A DNA stretch of 64,000 nucleotides from Bradyrhizobium sp. SZCCT0148 (GTDB lineage: Bacteria; Pseudomonadota; Alphaproteobacteria; Rhizobiales; Xanthobacteraceae): positions 1,054,001-1,118,000 of the forward strand of contig NZ_JAFCKT010000001.1 of assembly GCF_018129985.1 (NCBI RefSeq). The letters are read 5' to 3'. Positions 17,917-25,931 of the stretch are shown one piece after another (position 1 is the stretch's first letter; the number at the start of each line of letters is the position of its first letter). Below the pieces are notes generated by a model. It made no database searches, was not told the DNA's origin, and was given only the letters and a program-made list of their open reading frames with translations. The position numbers and the translations under genes were made by a program.

Positions 17917-19611
17917 TCATAGATCGGCAGTGTTCGTTTTCGCCGGCGCCGGCGCCGGAACAGCAGCGCCGTTGCTCTTCCCCGTGACGGCGCCGACCAG
18001 CGCCTTCACGGGATCGTCGCCGGGCGCAAAGCCGCTCTGGCGCAGGATCTCGTCGATCATCGGACGCAGCGCGTGCACCTTGAGCAGCTCGCCGGCAAGC
18101 CCCTCGCCGAAACCGACATTGCCTCCGCCGGCACCATTGCCGCCGAACGCGCCGCCGGTGTGCAGGATGCGGACGTCCTTGAGGTTTCCGATCGGCTTGA
18201 CCATCTCCGCCAGCGCCGACGGCATGATCTCGATCCGCTTCTTGGCGATCTCGAAGTCGATGACGTTGCTGCCGAGCTTGTTCTGCGCCTCGTTCTTCAT
18301 GGTGATGACGGCGGCTTCCGCCTCACCGATGTTGCGCACGCCGACGGCCTTGATCTTGTTGGACTCGGCTTCGGCCGTGGCCAGCGTCTTGACGGCCTCG
18401 GCGCGATCGAGCGAGGCCTTCTTCTCGGCTTCGGCCGCGACGATCAGTTCGGTTGACTTCCGTTCGGCCTCGGTCCGCGCTTCCAGCACCTGGGTGAGAC
18501 GCGCACGATCGGCGACCTCGACTGCGCGTGCGGTCACGACCTTTTCCTCGGCGGAGACGGCGAGCGCTTCGGCGGCCTTGGCCTCGGCGACGGCTTCCGA
18601 GGTCTGCTTGCTCTTGGCTGCGATCTGGATCTCGTTCTCCTGCGTCGCGATCTGGATCTCGCGCTGGGCGTCAGTCTTGCGCTTGTTGATCGCCAGATCC
18701 GACTCGATGACCGCAGTTTCCTTGACCTGCTTGGCGCCGGCCTCCTTCTCGGCAACGGCCCTGTCCGTATCGATGCGAGCGTTTTCCTCGGTCAGGCGCG
18801 CGGTCTGCGTCGCGGTTGCCACCTCGGCGCGGGTGCTCGCGGTCTTGTTGGCGATGTCGCGCTCCTGCGACAGCTCGGCTTCCTTCTTGGTCCGCTCGAT
18901 GGTCAGGGTCTGCTGCCGCGCCTCGAGGTCCTTCTGCGCGATCGCCACCTCATTGTCGCGCACGATCGAGTTGCGGTCACGCCGGCGCGTCTCGGTGACG
19001 GTCTTAAGCTGAGTCAGACCTTCGGCGTCGAAGAAGTTTTCCGGGTTGAAGAACTTGACGTCCGTTTGATCGAGTTTGGTCAGCGACACGGATTCAAGCT
19101 CGAGGCCGTTGGATTTCACGTCGGACTCGACCGTCGCCTGCACATGCTTGACGAAGTCCGAGCGCTTTTCCTGGAGCTCGAGGATGCTCATGGTCGCCGC
19201 CACTGAGCGCAGGCCGTCGACGAATTTCGCCTCGACCTGGTTACGCAGCGCTTCGGCGTCATTGGTCAGCGCACCCAGCGTCTGGCTCGCAAGCGCGATA
19301 CTCTCGTCGTCCGGACGGACGCGCACGTAGAACTCGGCGACGATGTCGACGCGAAGGCGATCCTTGGTGATGAGGGATTCCCGCTCCTTGCGCTCCACGG
19401 TGAGCCGCAGCGTCTTCAGGTTGACGCTGGCATAGGAGTGAAAGATCGGCAGGATCATGGCGCCGCCATCGAGCACGACCTTCTTGCCGCCGAGACCGGT
19501 GCGGACGAAGGCCTCGTCGCGGGTGGCGCGCTTGTAGAGGATCGTGAAGACGACCCCCAGGACGACGATCAGCGCGACGCCGATCATGGCCGGGACAGCG
19601 ATGTCGAACAT
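17917..19611 (-). CDS. Flotillin family protein (YqiK-like SPFH protein)
   Basis: A 564-residue membrane scaffold. One N-terminal helix (about 5-27) is followed by the SPFH/band-7 domain to about residue 205. Then comes a long Ala/Glu/Lys-rich coiled coil (about 210-460) with many AEAE and EAK heptads, and a Gly/Ala-rich C-terminus. Flotillins oligomerise at the inner membrane and organise fluid or raft-like domains; E. coli YqiK is the closest well-known relative. The gene lies 22 bases after the YqiJ-like gene, and the pspA-type gene is upstream. That is the recurring PspA-YqiJ-flotillin set linked to membrane-stress responses (established association; exact role here inferred). Confidence 0.93.
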   Translation of the reverse strand: MFDIAVPAMIGVALIVVLGVVFTILYKRATRDEAFVRTGLGGKKVVLDGGAMILPIFHSYASVNLKTLRLTVERKERESLITKDRLRVDIVAEFYVRVRPDDESIALASQTLGALTNDAEALRNQVEAKFVDGLRSVAATMSILELQEKRSDFVKHVQATVESDVKSNGLELESVSLTKLDQTDVKFFNPENFFDAEGLTQLKTVTETRRRDRNSIVRDNEVAIAQKDLEARQQTLTIERTKKEAELSQERDIANKTASTRAEVATATQTARLTEENARIDTDRAVAEKEAGAKQVKETAVIESDLAINKRKTDAQREIQIATQENEIQIAAKSKQTSEAVAEAKAAEALAVSAEEKVVTARAVEVADRARLTQVLEARTEAERKSTELIVAAEAEKKASLDRAEAVKTLATAEAESNKIKAVGVRNIGEAEAAVITMKNEAQNKLGSNVIDFEIAKKRIEIMPSALAEMVKPIGNLKDVRILHTGGAFGGNGAGGGNVGFGEGLAGELLKVHALRPMIDEILRQSGFAPGDDPVKALVGAVTGKSNGAAVPAPAPAKTNTADL

Positions 19612-19633
19612 GACTTTCTCCGATAATGGCTTG

Positions 19634-20293
19634 CTAGCTGATTAGAGTGGGCTTGGACGGTTTGAGTTCATCGTCAGCCTTGACCGCGACGAAGCGGGTG
19701 CCGTCGCGATCGACCAGCAGGACCATGGTTCCCTGCGGTAACGGCGATGAATCGGGCGCTGCAACTGCCGAGACAAAATGGCGGTTGCCGTGGACGTCCG
19801 CGACGCTGACGCGGCCGGGCGGCCCCTGGTCGAGCGGGCCGATGACGACCTCGCCGATGCGGCCGACGAGCTCCCCGAGGCCGATGGCGTAGCTTTCATC
19901 CTTCGGAATGACGCGCGCGATAGCCCGGCTTGCAGCGCGGACCAGCGGAATCGAGACGGCGACCGCCCCGACCGAGGCGAGCGTCGCCGGCAAGGGACCT
20001 GCCACCATTCGCGCGACGTCCTGGATCAGGAATCCGGCGATCGAGAAGGCCCCGAGCAAGAGCAGCAGAAAGATCAGCAGCGGCACGCCGCCGACATTGA
20101 TCCAGGAAATGGCGTTGATCACGCCATTGTCGCTGGGGTGGCCAAAATCGATGTTGGTGCCGAGCATCTCGCTCAAGGAAGCCCCGACCAGCATCGAGAC
20201 CACTTCGATCGAGCCGACGATGACGATCATGGCCGCCGCGACTGCGAACGGCCTGACCTCCGGTGACATGACGTGTTCGAGCAAAGCGCTCAT
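19634..20293 (-). CDS. YqiJ-like membrane protein with NfeD/OB-fold domain
   Basis: A 219-residue protein with three hydrophobic helices (about 14-37, 66-92 and 103-123) and a soluble C-terminal OB-fold-like domain. That domain is marked by GLGELVGRIGEVVIGPLDQGPPGRV and a QGTMVLLVDRDGTRFVAV ending. NfeD/YuaF/YqiJ proteins partner with flotillins and are encoded beside them, as here. It starts 10 bases after the pspA-type gene stop and 22 bases before flotillin, so the three genes form one unit. Confidence 0.88.
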   Translation of the reverse strand: MSALLEHVMSPEVRPFAVAAAMIVIVGSIEVVSMLVGASLSEMLGTNIDFGHPSDNGVINAISWINVGGVPLLIFLLLLLGAFSIAGFLIQDVARMVAGPLPATLASVGAVAVSIPLVRAASRAIARVIPKDESYAIGLGELVGRIGEVVIGPLDQGPPGRVSVADVHGNRHFVSAVAAPDSSPLPQGTMVLLVDRDGTRFVAVKADDELKPSKPTLIS

Positions 20294-20303
20294 GACACGG
20301 CAC

Positions 20304-21458
20304 TCAGGAGCCCGACTTCAACCGGGCCAGCCGCGCTGCAATTTCCCTGTCGCGATGCAACGTGCTGAGCTCGTCGATGTCGCTCGAATAAGGGATGCCC
20401 GGCGGCACGCCGGTGGCCCGTGCCACCGCCTTGCCCGCGCGCAGCGCCTTGGCGGCCGCAGAGCCGGCGCCCTGCTTCCGGGACGGCGTCGAGGCCTGAT
20501 GGCTGGCAGCCTCGCTCTTTTCGAGATCGGAGCGGCGCTGCTCGGCATCCTGGAGCGCGGATAACACCGCACGCAGCGAGGTGATGCATTGCTCGATCTT
20601 CTCGTTGTTCTCGTCGATGGCGCGGGAGAGCACGTCGAACTGCGCCTCCAGATCCATCTGGCGCGCGATGCCGGCGCGCGCGAGATCGTCGCGCCCGTCC
20701 GCAATCGCCCCCTCGATCTTGGCGGCAAGATCGGTCATCGCGCGCTCGATCTCGCTGCGGCGTGCATTGAGGCGGTATTCCTCGGCACGCGCAGCGGCGA
20801 GCGCATCGCGCGCTTCGGTCTCGGCGCGCTCGATCTCGCGGATAGCCTGCCCCACCACCTTCAGCTTGTTCTTGCCTTCCGCCTGCTCGATCGCGTCATA
20901 GGCGATCCCGGCGATCAGGCGCCCGACCCGGGACAGGAAGTTTTCGGGAGCGGCAGCGATGGTCTCCATGGCGTTCTCCTCCTCTGGCGGATTGTTCGGC
21001 GTGACGCCGTAGTGAACTTCGAAAGCGTCGTCGTCGGTGCGGATGAGGCGCGCGGGCACGCTCTGCCCCCAGCCCTCGGCATAGCCGGCATAATCGAAGG
21101 GCACTGTGAAGCGCCCTTGCACGGTCGCGATCGAAATGGTGGCCGGGCCCTTAATCTTGGCGAGCTTGTCGTCGAGCGGCAGACGGCGGCCCTGCGCCGC
21201 GCGATACTCTGTGCGGTCCCGCAAGCCCAGTGTCACCAGCCGCGAGGGCAGCGCAGTCGCTTTTCGGATCGGGTCATAGGCGTGGGCATGGAGCAGCACG
21301 ACATTGGAGCCGACATTGTGGCTTCGCGCGACGTCATCGAGGATTTCCATCATGCGGTCATACGCCCTGAACGTCGCCTCCAGCGCGGCCTTGGCGGCCG
21401 GGTCAGGGGCAAGCCTGTAACGGAGCGCGGAGGGCGCGTTTCGGGGCTGCTCTTTCAT
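20304..21458 (-). CDS. PspA/IM30 protein with an N-terminal region resembling the TnpB (IS605 OrfB) N-terminus
   Basis: The single frame gives 384 residues from this ATG, or 387 from a GTG 9 bases earlier. Residues from about 164 onward are PspA/IM30-like: FLSRVGRLIAGIAYDAIEQ, then a long Arg/Glu/Ala-rich coiled coil to about 320 and a Ser/Ala-rich tail. PspA coats and stabilises stressed inner membranes. Residues 1-140 are not PspA. They follow the layout I remember for the N-terminal part of TnpB: RYRLAPDP opening, LHAHAYDPIR, then ATISIATVQGRFTVPF. The RuvC nuclease and zinc finger are absent. The upstream start has no visible Shine-Dalgarno, whereas an internal ATG at 20969 has an ideal one. 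A separate PspA of 222 residues may therefore be made instead of, or besides, the fusion. Confidence 0.75.
   Translation of the reverse strand: MKEQPRNAPSALRYRLAPDPAAKAALEATFRAYDRMMEILDDVARSHNVGSNVVLLHAHAYDPIRKATALPSRLVTLGLRDRTEYRAAQGRRLPLDDKLAKIKGPATISIATVQGRFTVPFDYAGYAEGWGQSVPARLIRTDDDAFEVHYGVTPNNPPEEENAMETIAAAPENFLSRVGRLIAGIAYDAIEQAEGKNKLKVVGQAIREIERAETEARDALAAARAEEYRLNARRSEIERAMTDLAAKIEGAIADGRDDLARAGIARQMDLEAQFDVLSRAIDENNEKIEQCITSLRAVLSALQDAEQRRSDLEKSEAASHQASTPSRKQGAGSAAAKALRAGKAVARATGVPPGIPYSSDIDELSTLHRDREIAARLARLKSGS
20967..20985 (-). promoter_or_regulatory. Internal Shine-Dalgarno and ATG inside the TnpB-like/PspA frame
   Basis: On the minus strand an AGAGGAGGAG tract sits 7 bases before an in-frame ATG that begins METIAAAPENF, exactly at the boundary of the PspA domain. 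It is one of the strongest ribosome-binding sites in the window, whereas the upstream start has none. It argues that PspA is, or was, translated on its own. Confidence 0.7.
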
Positions 21459-21466
21459 CGAAAGCA

Positions 21467-21491
21467 CTAAAGCACCATCTTGGTGCTTTAG
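21467..21491. repeat. Perfect 10-bp inverted repeat upstream of the TnpB-like/PspA gene
   Basis: CTAAAGCACC and its exact reverse complement GGTGCTTTAG flank a 5-base loop. The hairpin lies 8 bases before the ATG, where a ribosome-binding site would be expected, and abuts the alternative GTG start. It could be a regulatory hairpin, an operator or a remnant of an insertion-sequence end. Confidence 0.7.
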
Positions 21492-21766
21492 GAAGGGATG
21501 GGGCCATCACGTTCCGCTGATCCTTATTCACTGCAGGGATTAGTCGCTGTCGCCTGAGGCCGCGTTCAAAGGGTCCGATCACCTCTCCATCACCGCGGAT
21601 CAAGACTTATTGCACGCTTTGGTTGCAATTTTTTGGAGAGCTTGGCGAAGATGGCCAACAGGAGTCGTAGAAACGTGAAGCCGATTGGTCGAGGGCCTAA
21701 GCCGCCGATCTCACCTCCGGGACGAATAGCGGCGGATGAGCTTCGCTAATCCGCCCTACGCTGCTC
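21492..21766. other. Intergenic region between pspA-type and ridA genes
   Basis: There is no credible gene. It holds the presumed promoter for the pspA-yqiJ-flotillin unit and, next to ridA, a short REP-like hairpin. Confidence 0.5.
21731..21755. repeat. REP-like hairpin GGCGGAT...ATCCGCC after ridA
   Basis: The inverted repeat GGCGGAT-gagcttcgcta-ATCCGCC, followed by CTACGC, resembles the GGCGGATTAGCGAAGC family I recall as dispersed in Bradyrhizobium. It sits 12 bases past the ridA stop and may terminate the amide operon. Confidence 0.6.
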
Positions 21767-22150
21767 TCATGGTCGCCGGCAGACCAGATCGATCTCGATC
21801 AATGCGTCATACGCCAAGCCGGTGACACCGACGCAGGTGCGGGCTGGCAGGCGGTCCGGCGGAAAGTACGTACGGTAAGTCTCGTTCATTGCCGTGTAGT
21901 CTTCCTTGAAACGCGTCAGATAGATCCGCGTCATCACGACGTGCTCGAGGCCGAGATCGAGACCGGCCAAGACCACTTTCAGGTTCTCCATCACCGCGTG
22001 CGTCTGTGCAACGATGCCGTCGGGCAGCACGCCCGGCGTCTGCGGCGTGTCCGGCATTTGGCCGGTGACGAAGACGAAGCCGTCGGTCTCGACGGCGTGG
22101 CTGAACGGCGCGACCGGCTTCGGGCCGCCGCTGATCATGTGGAATTTCAC
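21767..22150 (-). CDS. RidA family (YjgF/UK114) protein
   Basis: A 127-residue RidA-fold protein. RidA proteins hydrolyse reactive enamines/imines released by PLP enzymes, and specialised members act as deaminases inside catabolic operons. Typical features are APFSHAVETDGFVFVTGQMP and the C-terminal RLPARTCVGVTGLAYDALIEID, in which the substrate-binding Arg (PARTCVGV) is conserved. The start is GTG, chosen because AAGGAC lies about 8 bases upstream; an ATG 4 codons later is possible. It is the last gene of the amide operon, 14 bases after the regulator-formamidase gene, so it probably acts on a product or by-product of that pathway. Confidence 0.88.
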   Translation of the reverse strand: MKFHMISGGPKPVAPFSHAVETDGFVFVTGQMPDTPQTPGVLPDGIVAQTHAVMENLKVVLAGLDLGLEHVVMTRIYLTRFKEDYTAMNETYRTYFPPDRLPARTCVGVTGLAYDALIEIDLVCRRP

Positions 22151-22164
22151 TTGAGCTGTCCTTG

Positions 22165-24597
22165 TTAGGGCGCGTCCTGAAACAGACGCTTGCTGAGAAT
22201 GGCGTGGACGCCCCAATTGCCGTCGACGACTTGGGTGACGCCGAAATCAACGGCGGCTGACATCAGCGCGATCGCTTCGTCCTCGCTGAGGCCTTTGACG
22301 TTCATCAGGAAGCGCCGCATCTTGCGAAACGCGTCTTTCATGGCGAGATCGAGCGACGACTTTGCGTAGACCTCGCTTTGCCCCTGGGCGCCGAACTCCG
22401 CGAGGTAGTTCGGATGGCTGAAGCCGGTCAGCACCCAATCGGTTGCAGTCTCGATCAGGGGATAGGAGAGATCGGCGAACGGCTGTCCGGCGAGATCGGC
22501 TTTCTTGTGCAGGATCACCTCGAAGGTGCCGGTCATCGAGCATTCGATCGCGGTGCCGCTGAGTTCGCCATCGCCCTGGGCGGCATGGGGGTCGCCGACC
22601 GACAACAGCGCGCCGGGGACCGAAACGGGAAGATAGACCGTCGCCCCCTTCCCCAGCCGCCAATTGTCCAGATTGCCGCCGAAATAGGACGGTGGCACCG
22701 AGTCGATGAAATCGACCTCGCGCGGCGCCACCGCGATCACGCCGAAATGCGGCCGCAAGGGAATCTTGATGCCGTCGAGCACGGCATGCCGGCGCTTGAC
22801 CGTGCCAGCCGCCACGGGAACCCCGGGATAGTCATAGGCCGCATGTACGACTCCGGACGGATCGGTCTGCGGTTCCCAGCGGTAGGAATAGAGCGCGCGG
22901 GCGTGCGGCGCGTCAGTGTCGTCGAAGATCTCGTAGATCGTCACGACCTCGCGCGGCTTCGGACCTGCGAGAAACTCGTTGTAGTGATAGCCCCACCAGG
23001 CTGCGACGGAGGAGCCGAACACGCGTCCTGAATGTTCGGGATGGCGGCTCGCGCGCGGCACGATGTCGAGGATCCGCACCTCCAGCACGTCGCCGGGCTG
23101 GGCGTCCTTCACCGCCACGGGACCCGTGCAGATGTGTACGCCAAAGCCTTCTCCGGCGCCGCGTCCGAACACGCTGGCATCCATGGGACCTGCGCCGCGG
23201 CGATCCACGTTCTTCCTGGCCTTGGTCCAGCCGAACACGCTTTCAGCGGCGGGATCGCCCGCGATCATCAGTTCTGGGTCGTCGGAGGCATGCTGGGTCA
23301 GCGTCTCGATGGTGATGGTATCGCCCGAGGCGATCTCGAGTTGCGGCCACAACGAACGGCTGAAGTAGCCCCAGTGAACACGGTCGGCTTCGATCGGGAG
23401 ATGATGGTGCTTGCGACCCGAAATTCCCGGCTCCTCGAACTCGGCGAGGCAGACATTGCTGCGCGTCTCCGTACCGGTCTGATGTGCGCGGAGTTGTGCC
23501 AGCGCGTCCTGCGGCCAGCCGCGCTGACCGATGTTTCCCTGCTGTGCCGTCGCGCGTTCCGCCTCCTGCTGGCGAAACTCGCGCGGCGGCAGGCCGAAGC
23601 GATGGCGGAAGGCGCGGCTGAAATGCGCGGAGTCACCGAATCCATAAGCGTAGGCGATCTCCGAGATCGAACGATGCGCCTCGGTCGGATTGGACAGGTC
23701 GGCCCAGGCACGCTGAAGCCTTCGCTCGCGAACGTAGTGGGTGAAATTGTCGCCGACCGTCTCGAACAGCTTCTGCAAATAGCGTTCGGAAATGCCCTCG
23801 GCTTGCGCGACGCGGACCGGCACGAGATCGGGATCGTCGAGGCGACGCTCGATGACCTGGCAGATCCGGTGCAGCAGCGCAGACTGCGCCGCGCTGGATC
23901 CAGCATCGGTGGTCGATGCGGCCAACTGATGCGCGAGCGTCAGGAGAAGATCGACGAGCGACTGCGCGAGCGAATTCCATTCGGCATCACTCAGCGTGTC
24001 GAGCGTGCGCGCGGTCGCGTCCAGCAGGCGCGAGAATACGTCGGCAAAGCCGGTGGTCGGCACGACCCTGGGCTCGCCGAGCCGCGGCTTGCCCGACAGG
24101 CGCCCGTGCAGTGCCTCCGACGTCACGGATAGCACGATGGCGCGCATGTCGCGCTGGAACACGATGCTCCAATCGCCGCTGCGCGGCAGCAGCACGAGGT
24201 GGCCGACGGGAATGATCCGGTGACTGCCGGCGCTTTTCAGCACCACGCCGTCCTCGACCGGCATCAGCGCGATGGGCAGGTCTTCGTTCGCTCGCGAGAG
24301 CGGACCGACGCTCTGCGCGCCCGCAGCCATACGCGTCAATGCGACGCCTGCGGCGTGCCGGTGCGAGGCGGTTGCGTGTCCGTCTAATAGCGCGTGACCG
24401 CCCGCCGGTTGCAGGCCGACCGCAGCCAGAACGTCCCGCCAGGCCTCGGGGCGGTCGTCTTGCGCGTAGGACTCGCTCGTGAACGGGCGGAAGCTCATCG
24501 GATCGACCCAGATTGCAGTGGATCGAAGCAACCTCTGTGCCAGACGTGCGCTGTCATCGGTCGCAGCGACGGGCCGCAGATGCGGGTTCTCCTTCAC
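22165..24597 (-). CDS. AraC-family regulator fused to a formamidase/acetamidase
   Basis: A continuous 810-codon frame. Residues about 1-240 look like an AraC-type ligand-sensing cupin region (SFRPFTSESYAQDD at 35-48, then HLVLLPRSGDWSIVF). Residues 241-345 form the double helix-turn-helix, with GISERYLQKLFETVG and ISEIAYAYGFGDSAHFSRAFRHRFG. A linker of about 50 residues leads to a full formamidase/acetamidase domain (about 398-810) similar along its whole length to the enzyme encoded just upstream. Landmarks are GAGPMDASVFGRGAGEG, SVGDPHAAQGDGE and DFGVTQVVDGNWGVH. I see no stop or frameshift at the join. It could let the enzyme domain or its substrate gate transcription of the operon (inference). 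Confidence 0.88.
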   Translation of the reverse strand: MKENPHLRPVAATDDSARLAQRLLRSTAIWVDPMSFRPFTSESYAQDDRPEAWRDVLAAVGLQPAGGHALLDGHATASHRHAAGVALTRMAAGAQSVGPLSRANEDLPIALMPVEDGVVLKSAGSHRIIPVGHLVLLPRSGDWSIVFQRDMRAIVLSVTSEALHGRLSGKPRLGEPRVVPTTGFADVFSRLLDATARTLDTLSDAEWNSLAQSLVDLLLTLAHQLAASTTDAGSSAAQSALLHRICQVIERRLDDPDLVPVRVAQAEGISERYLQKLFETVGDNFTHYVRERRLQRAWADLSNPTEAHRSISEIAYAYGFGDSAHFSRAFRHRFGLPPREFRQQEAERATAQQGNIGQRGWPQDALAQLRAHQTGTETRSNVCLAEFEEPGISGRKHHHLPIEADRVHWGYFSRSLWPQLEIASGDTITIETLTQHASDDPELMIAGDPAAESVFGWTKARKNVDRRGAGPMDASVFGRGAGEGFGVHICTGPVAVKDAQPGDVLEVRILDIVPRASRHPEHSGRVFGSSVAAWWGYHYNEFLAGPKPREVVTIYEIFDDTDAPHARALYSYRWEPQTDPSGVVHAAYDYPGVPVAAGTVKRRHAVLDGIKIPLRPHFGVIAVAPREVDFIDSVPPSYFGGNLDNWRLGKGATVYLPVSVPGALLSVGDPHAAQGDGELSGTAIECSMTGTFEVILHKKADLAGQPFADLSYPLIETATDWVLTGFSHPNYLAEFGAQGQSEVYAKSSLDLAMKDAFRKMRRFLMNVKGLSEDEAIALMSAAVDFGVTQVVDGNWGVHAILSKRLFQDAP

Positions 24598-24631
24598 GCC
24601 TTATTCCCAATATCGAATACACATCAATGCA

Positions 24632-25873
24632 TTAGTCGCATCGGAAAATGTTCTTTCGGATCGTGCCATGGACGCCCCAATTGGCGTCGACGACCTGGGT
24701 GACGCCGAAATCTGCGCCGACCGACAGAAGCGATATCGCCTCGTCCTCGCTGAGACCGTGCACCGTCATCAGAAACCGGCGGAGTTTTCTGAACGCATCG
24801 CGCATCGCACGGTCGAGACTCGAGTGATTGGCAATCTCGGTTTGCGCATCGGCGCCCAGCGCGGCGAGATAGTTCGGATAGGTAAAGCCGTAGAACGACC
24901 AGGCCTGATCGGTCTCGAGCATGGGATGGTCGAGGCCCTCGAGGCTGGTGCCGGCCAGATCCGCCTTCTTGTGCAGAATGAACTCAAAATCGCCGGTCAG
25001 CGAGGTCTCGATCGCGGTGCCGCCGAGCTCGCTGTCGCCTTGCGCGGCATGGGGATCGCCGACCGAGAAATAGGCGCCTGGAACGGCGACGGGATAGAAC
25101 ATCCGCGCGCCCTTGCCGATGCGCCAGTCGTCGATGTTCCCGCCGGTATAGCTCGGCGGAATCGAGCTGACGAAATCGGCCTCCGAGGGCGCAAGGCCCA
25201 TCGTGCCGAAGTGCAGCCGCGCCGGCACCTTTACACTGGAAAGGATGTTCTCGCGCTTCCTGATGGTGGCGTGGTCCACGCGCACGCCGGGATAGTCGAT
25301 GGTCGGATGCACGATTCCGTCGGGGTCGGTCTGCGGCGTCCAGACGTAGTTGTAGACCGCCTTTGCGTAGGGCTCGCCGGAGGTGTCGAGCTCGAAAATG
25401 GTGATGACCTCGCGCGGCTTCGGCTCCTCGATGAGGTCGTGGTAGTGAAAGCCCCAGTTCGCGGCGACGTTGGAGCCGAAGCAACGGCCGGCGTGGCAGG
25501 CACTGCAGCTCGGCCGCGGCCGGACATCGAGAATGCGCACCTCCAGAATATCGCCGGGCTCGGCGCCTTCGATCGCGACCGGACCGGTGAGGAGATGCAC
25601 GCCGATCCCCTCGCCTGCGCCGCGGATGAACGGACCCTCGACGGGACCGGAGCCGCGGCGCGCCACCGCCTTGTGCTCCCGGGTCCACTGGAACACGCTC
25701 TCGGCGCCGGGATCGCCCTGGATCATGCGCTCGTAATCGTCATTCGCATGATGCGTAAGCGTCTCGATCGTGGCGCGATCTCCGGAACGCAGCGTCAGGG
25801 CCGGGGCGACCGCCTTGGAAAAATAGCCCCAGTGAACGGTCTTCGGCGAAACCGGCAGCGTGACATGCTTCAT
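24632..25873 (-). CDS. Formamidase/acetamidase (FmdA/AmdA family)
   Basis: A 413-residue cytoplasmic amidohydrolase releasing ammonia from formamide or short amides. Family blocks are VHWGYFSKAVAPALTL, GSGPVEGPFIRGAGEGIGVH, SVGDPHAAQGDSELGGTAIE and DFGVTQVVDANWGVHG. It includes the extra Cys-containing SCSACHAGRCFG stretch near residue 155, which the fused paralogue lacks (it reads ASRHPEHSGRVFG there). The gene lies 34 bases before the AraC-formamidase gene and 58 bases after the transporter gene, all on one strand. Having two paralogues in one operon suggests different substrates or one enzyme and one sensor. Confidence 0.92.
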   Translation of the reverse strand: MKHVTLPVSPKTVHWGYFSKAVAPALTLRSGDRATIETLTHHANDDYERMIQGDPGAESVFQWTREHKAVARRGSGPVEGPFIRGAGEGIGVHLLTGPVAIEGAEPGDILEVRILDVRPRPSCSACHAGRCFGSNVAANWGFHYHDLIEEPKPREVITIFELDTSGEPYAKAVYNYVWTPQTDPDGIVHPTIDYPGVRVDHATIRKRENILSSVKVPARLHFGTMGLAPSEADFVSSIPPSYTGGNIDDWRIGKGARMFYPVAVPGAYFSVGDPHAAQGDSELGGTAIETSLTGDFEFILHKKADLAGTSLEGLDHPMLETDQAWSFYGFTYPNYLAALGADAQTEIANHSSLDRAMRDAFRKLRRFLMTVHGLSEDEAISLLSVGADFGVTQVVDANWGVHGTIRKNIFRCD

Positions 25874-25931
25874 GACTTCAACTCTTCTGACCTGGCCTCT
25901 TCGGGTGTCGTGAATTTTGCCGCGGCGGCGC

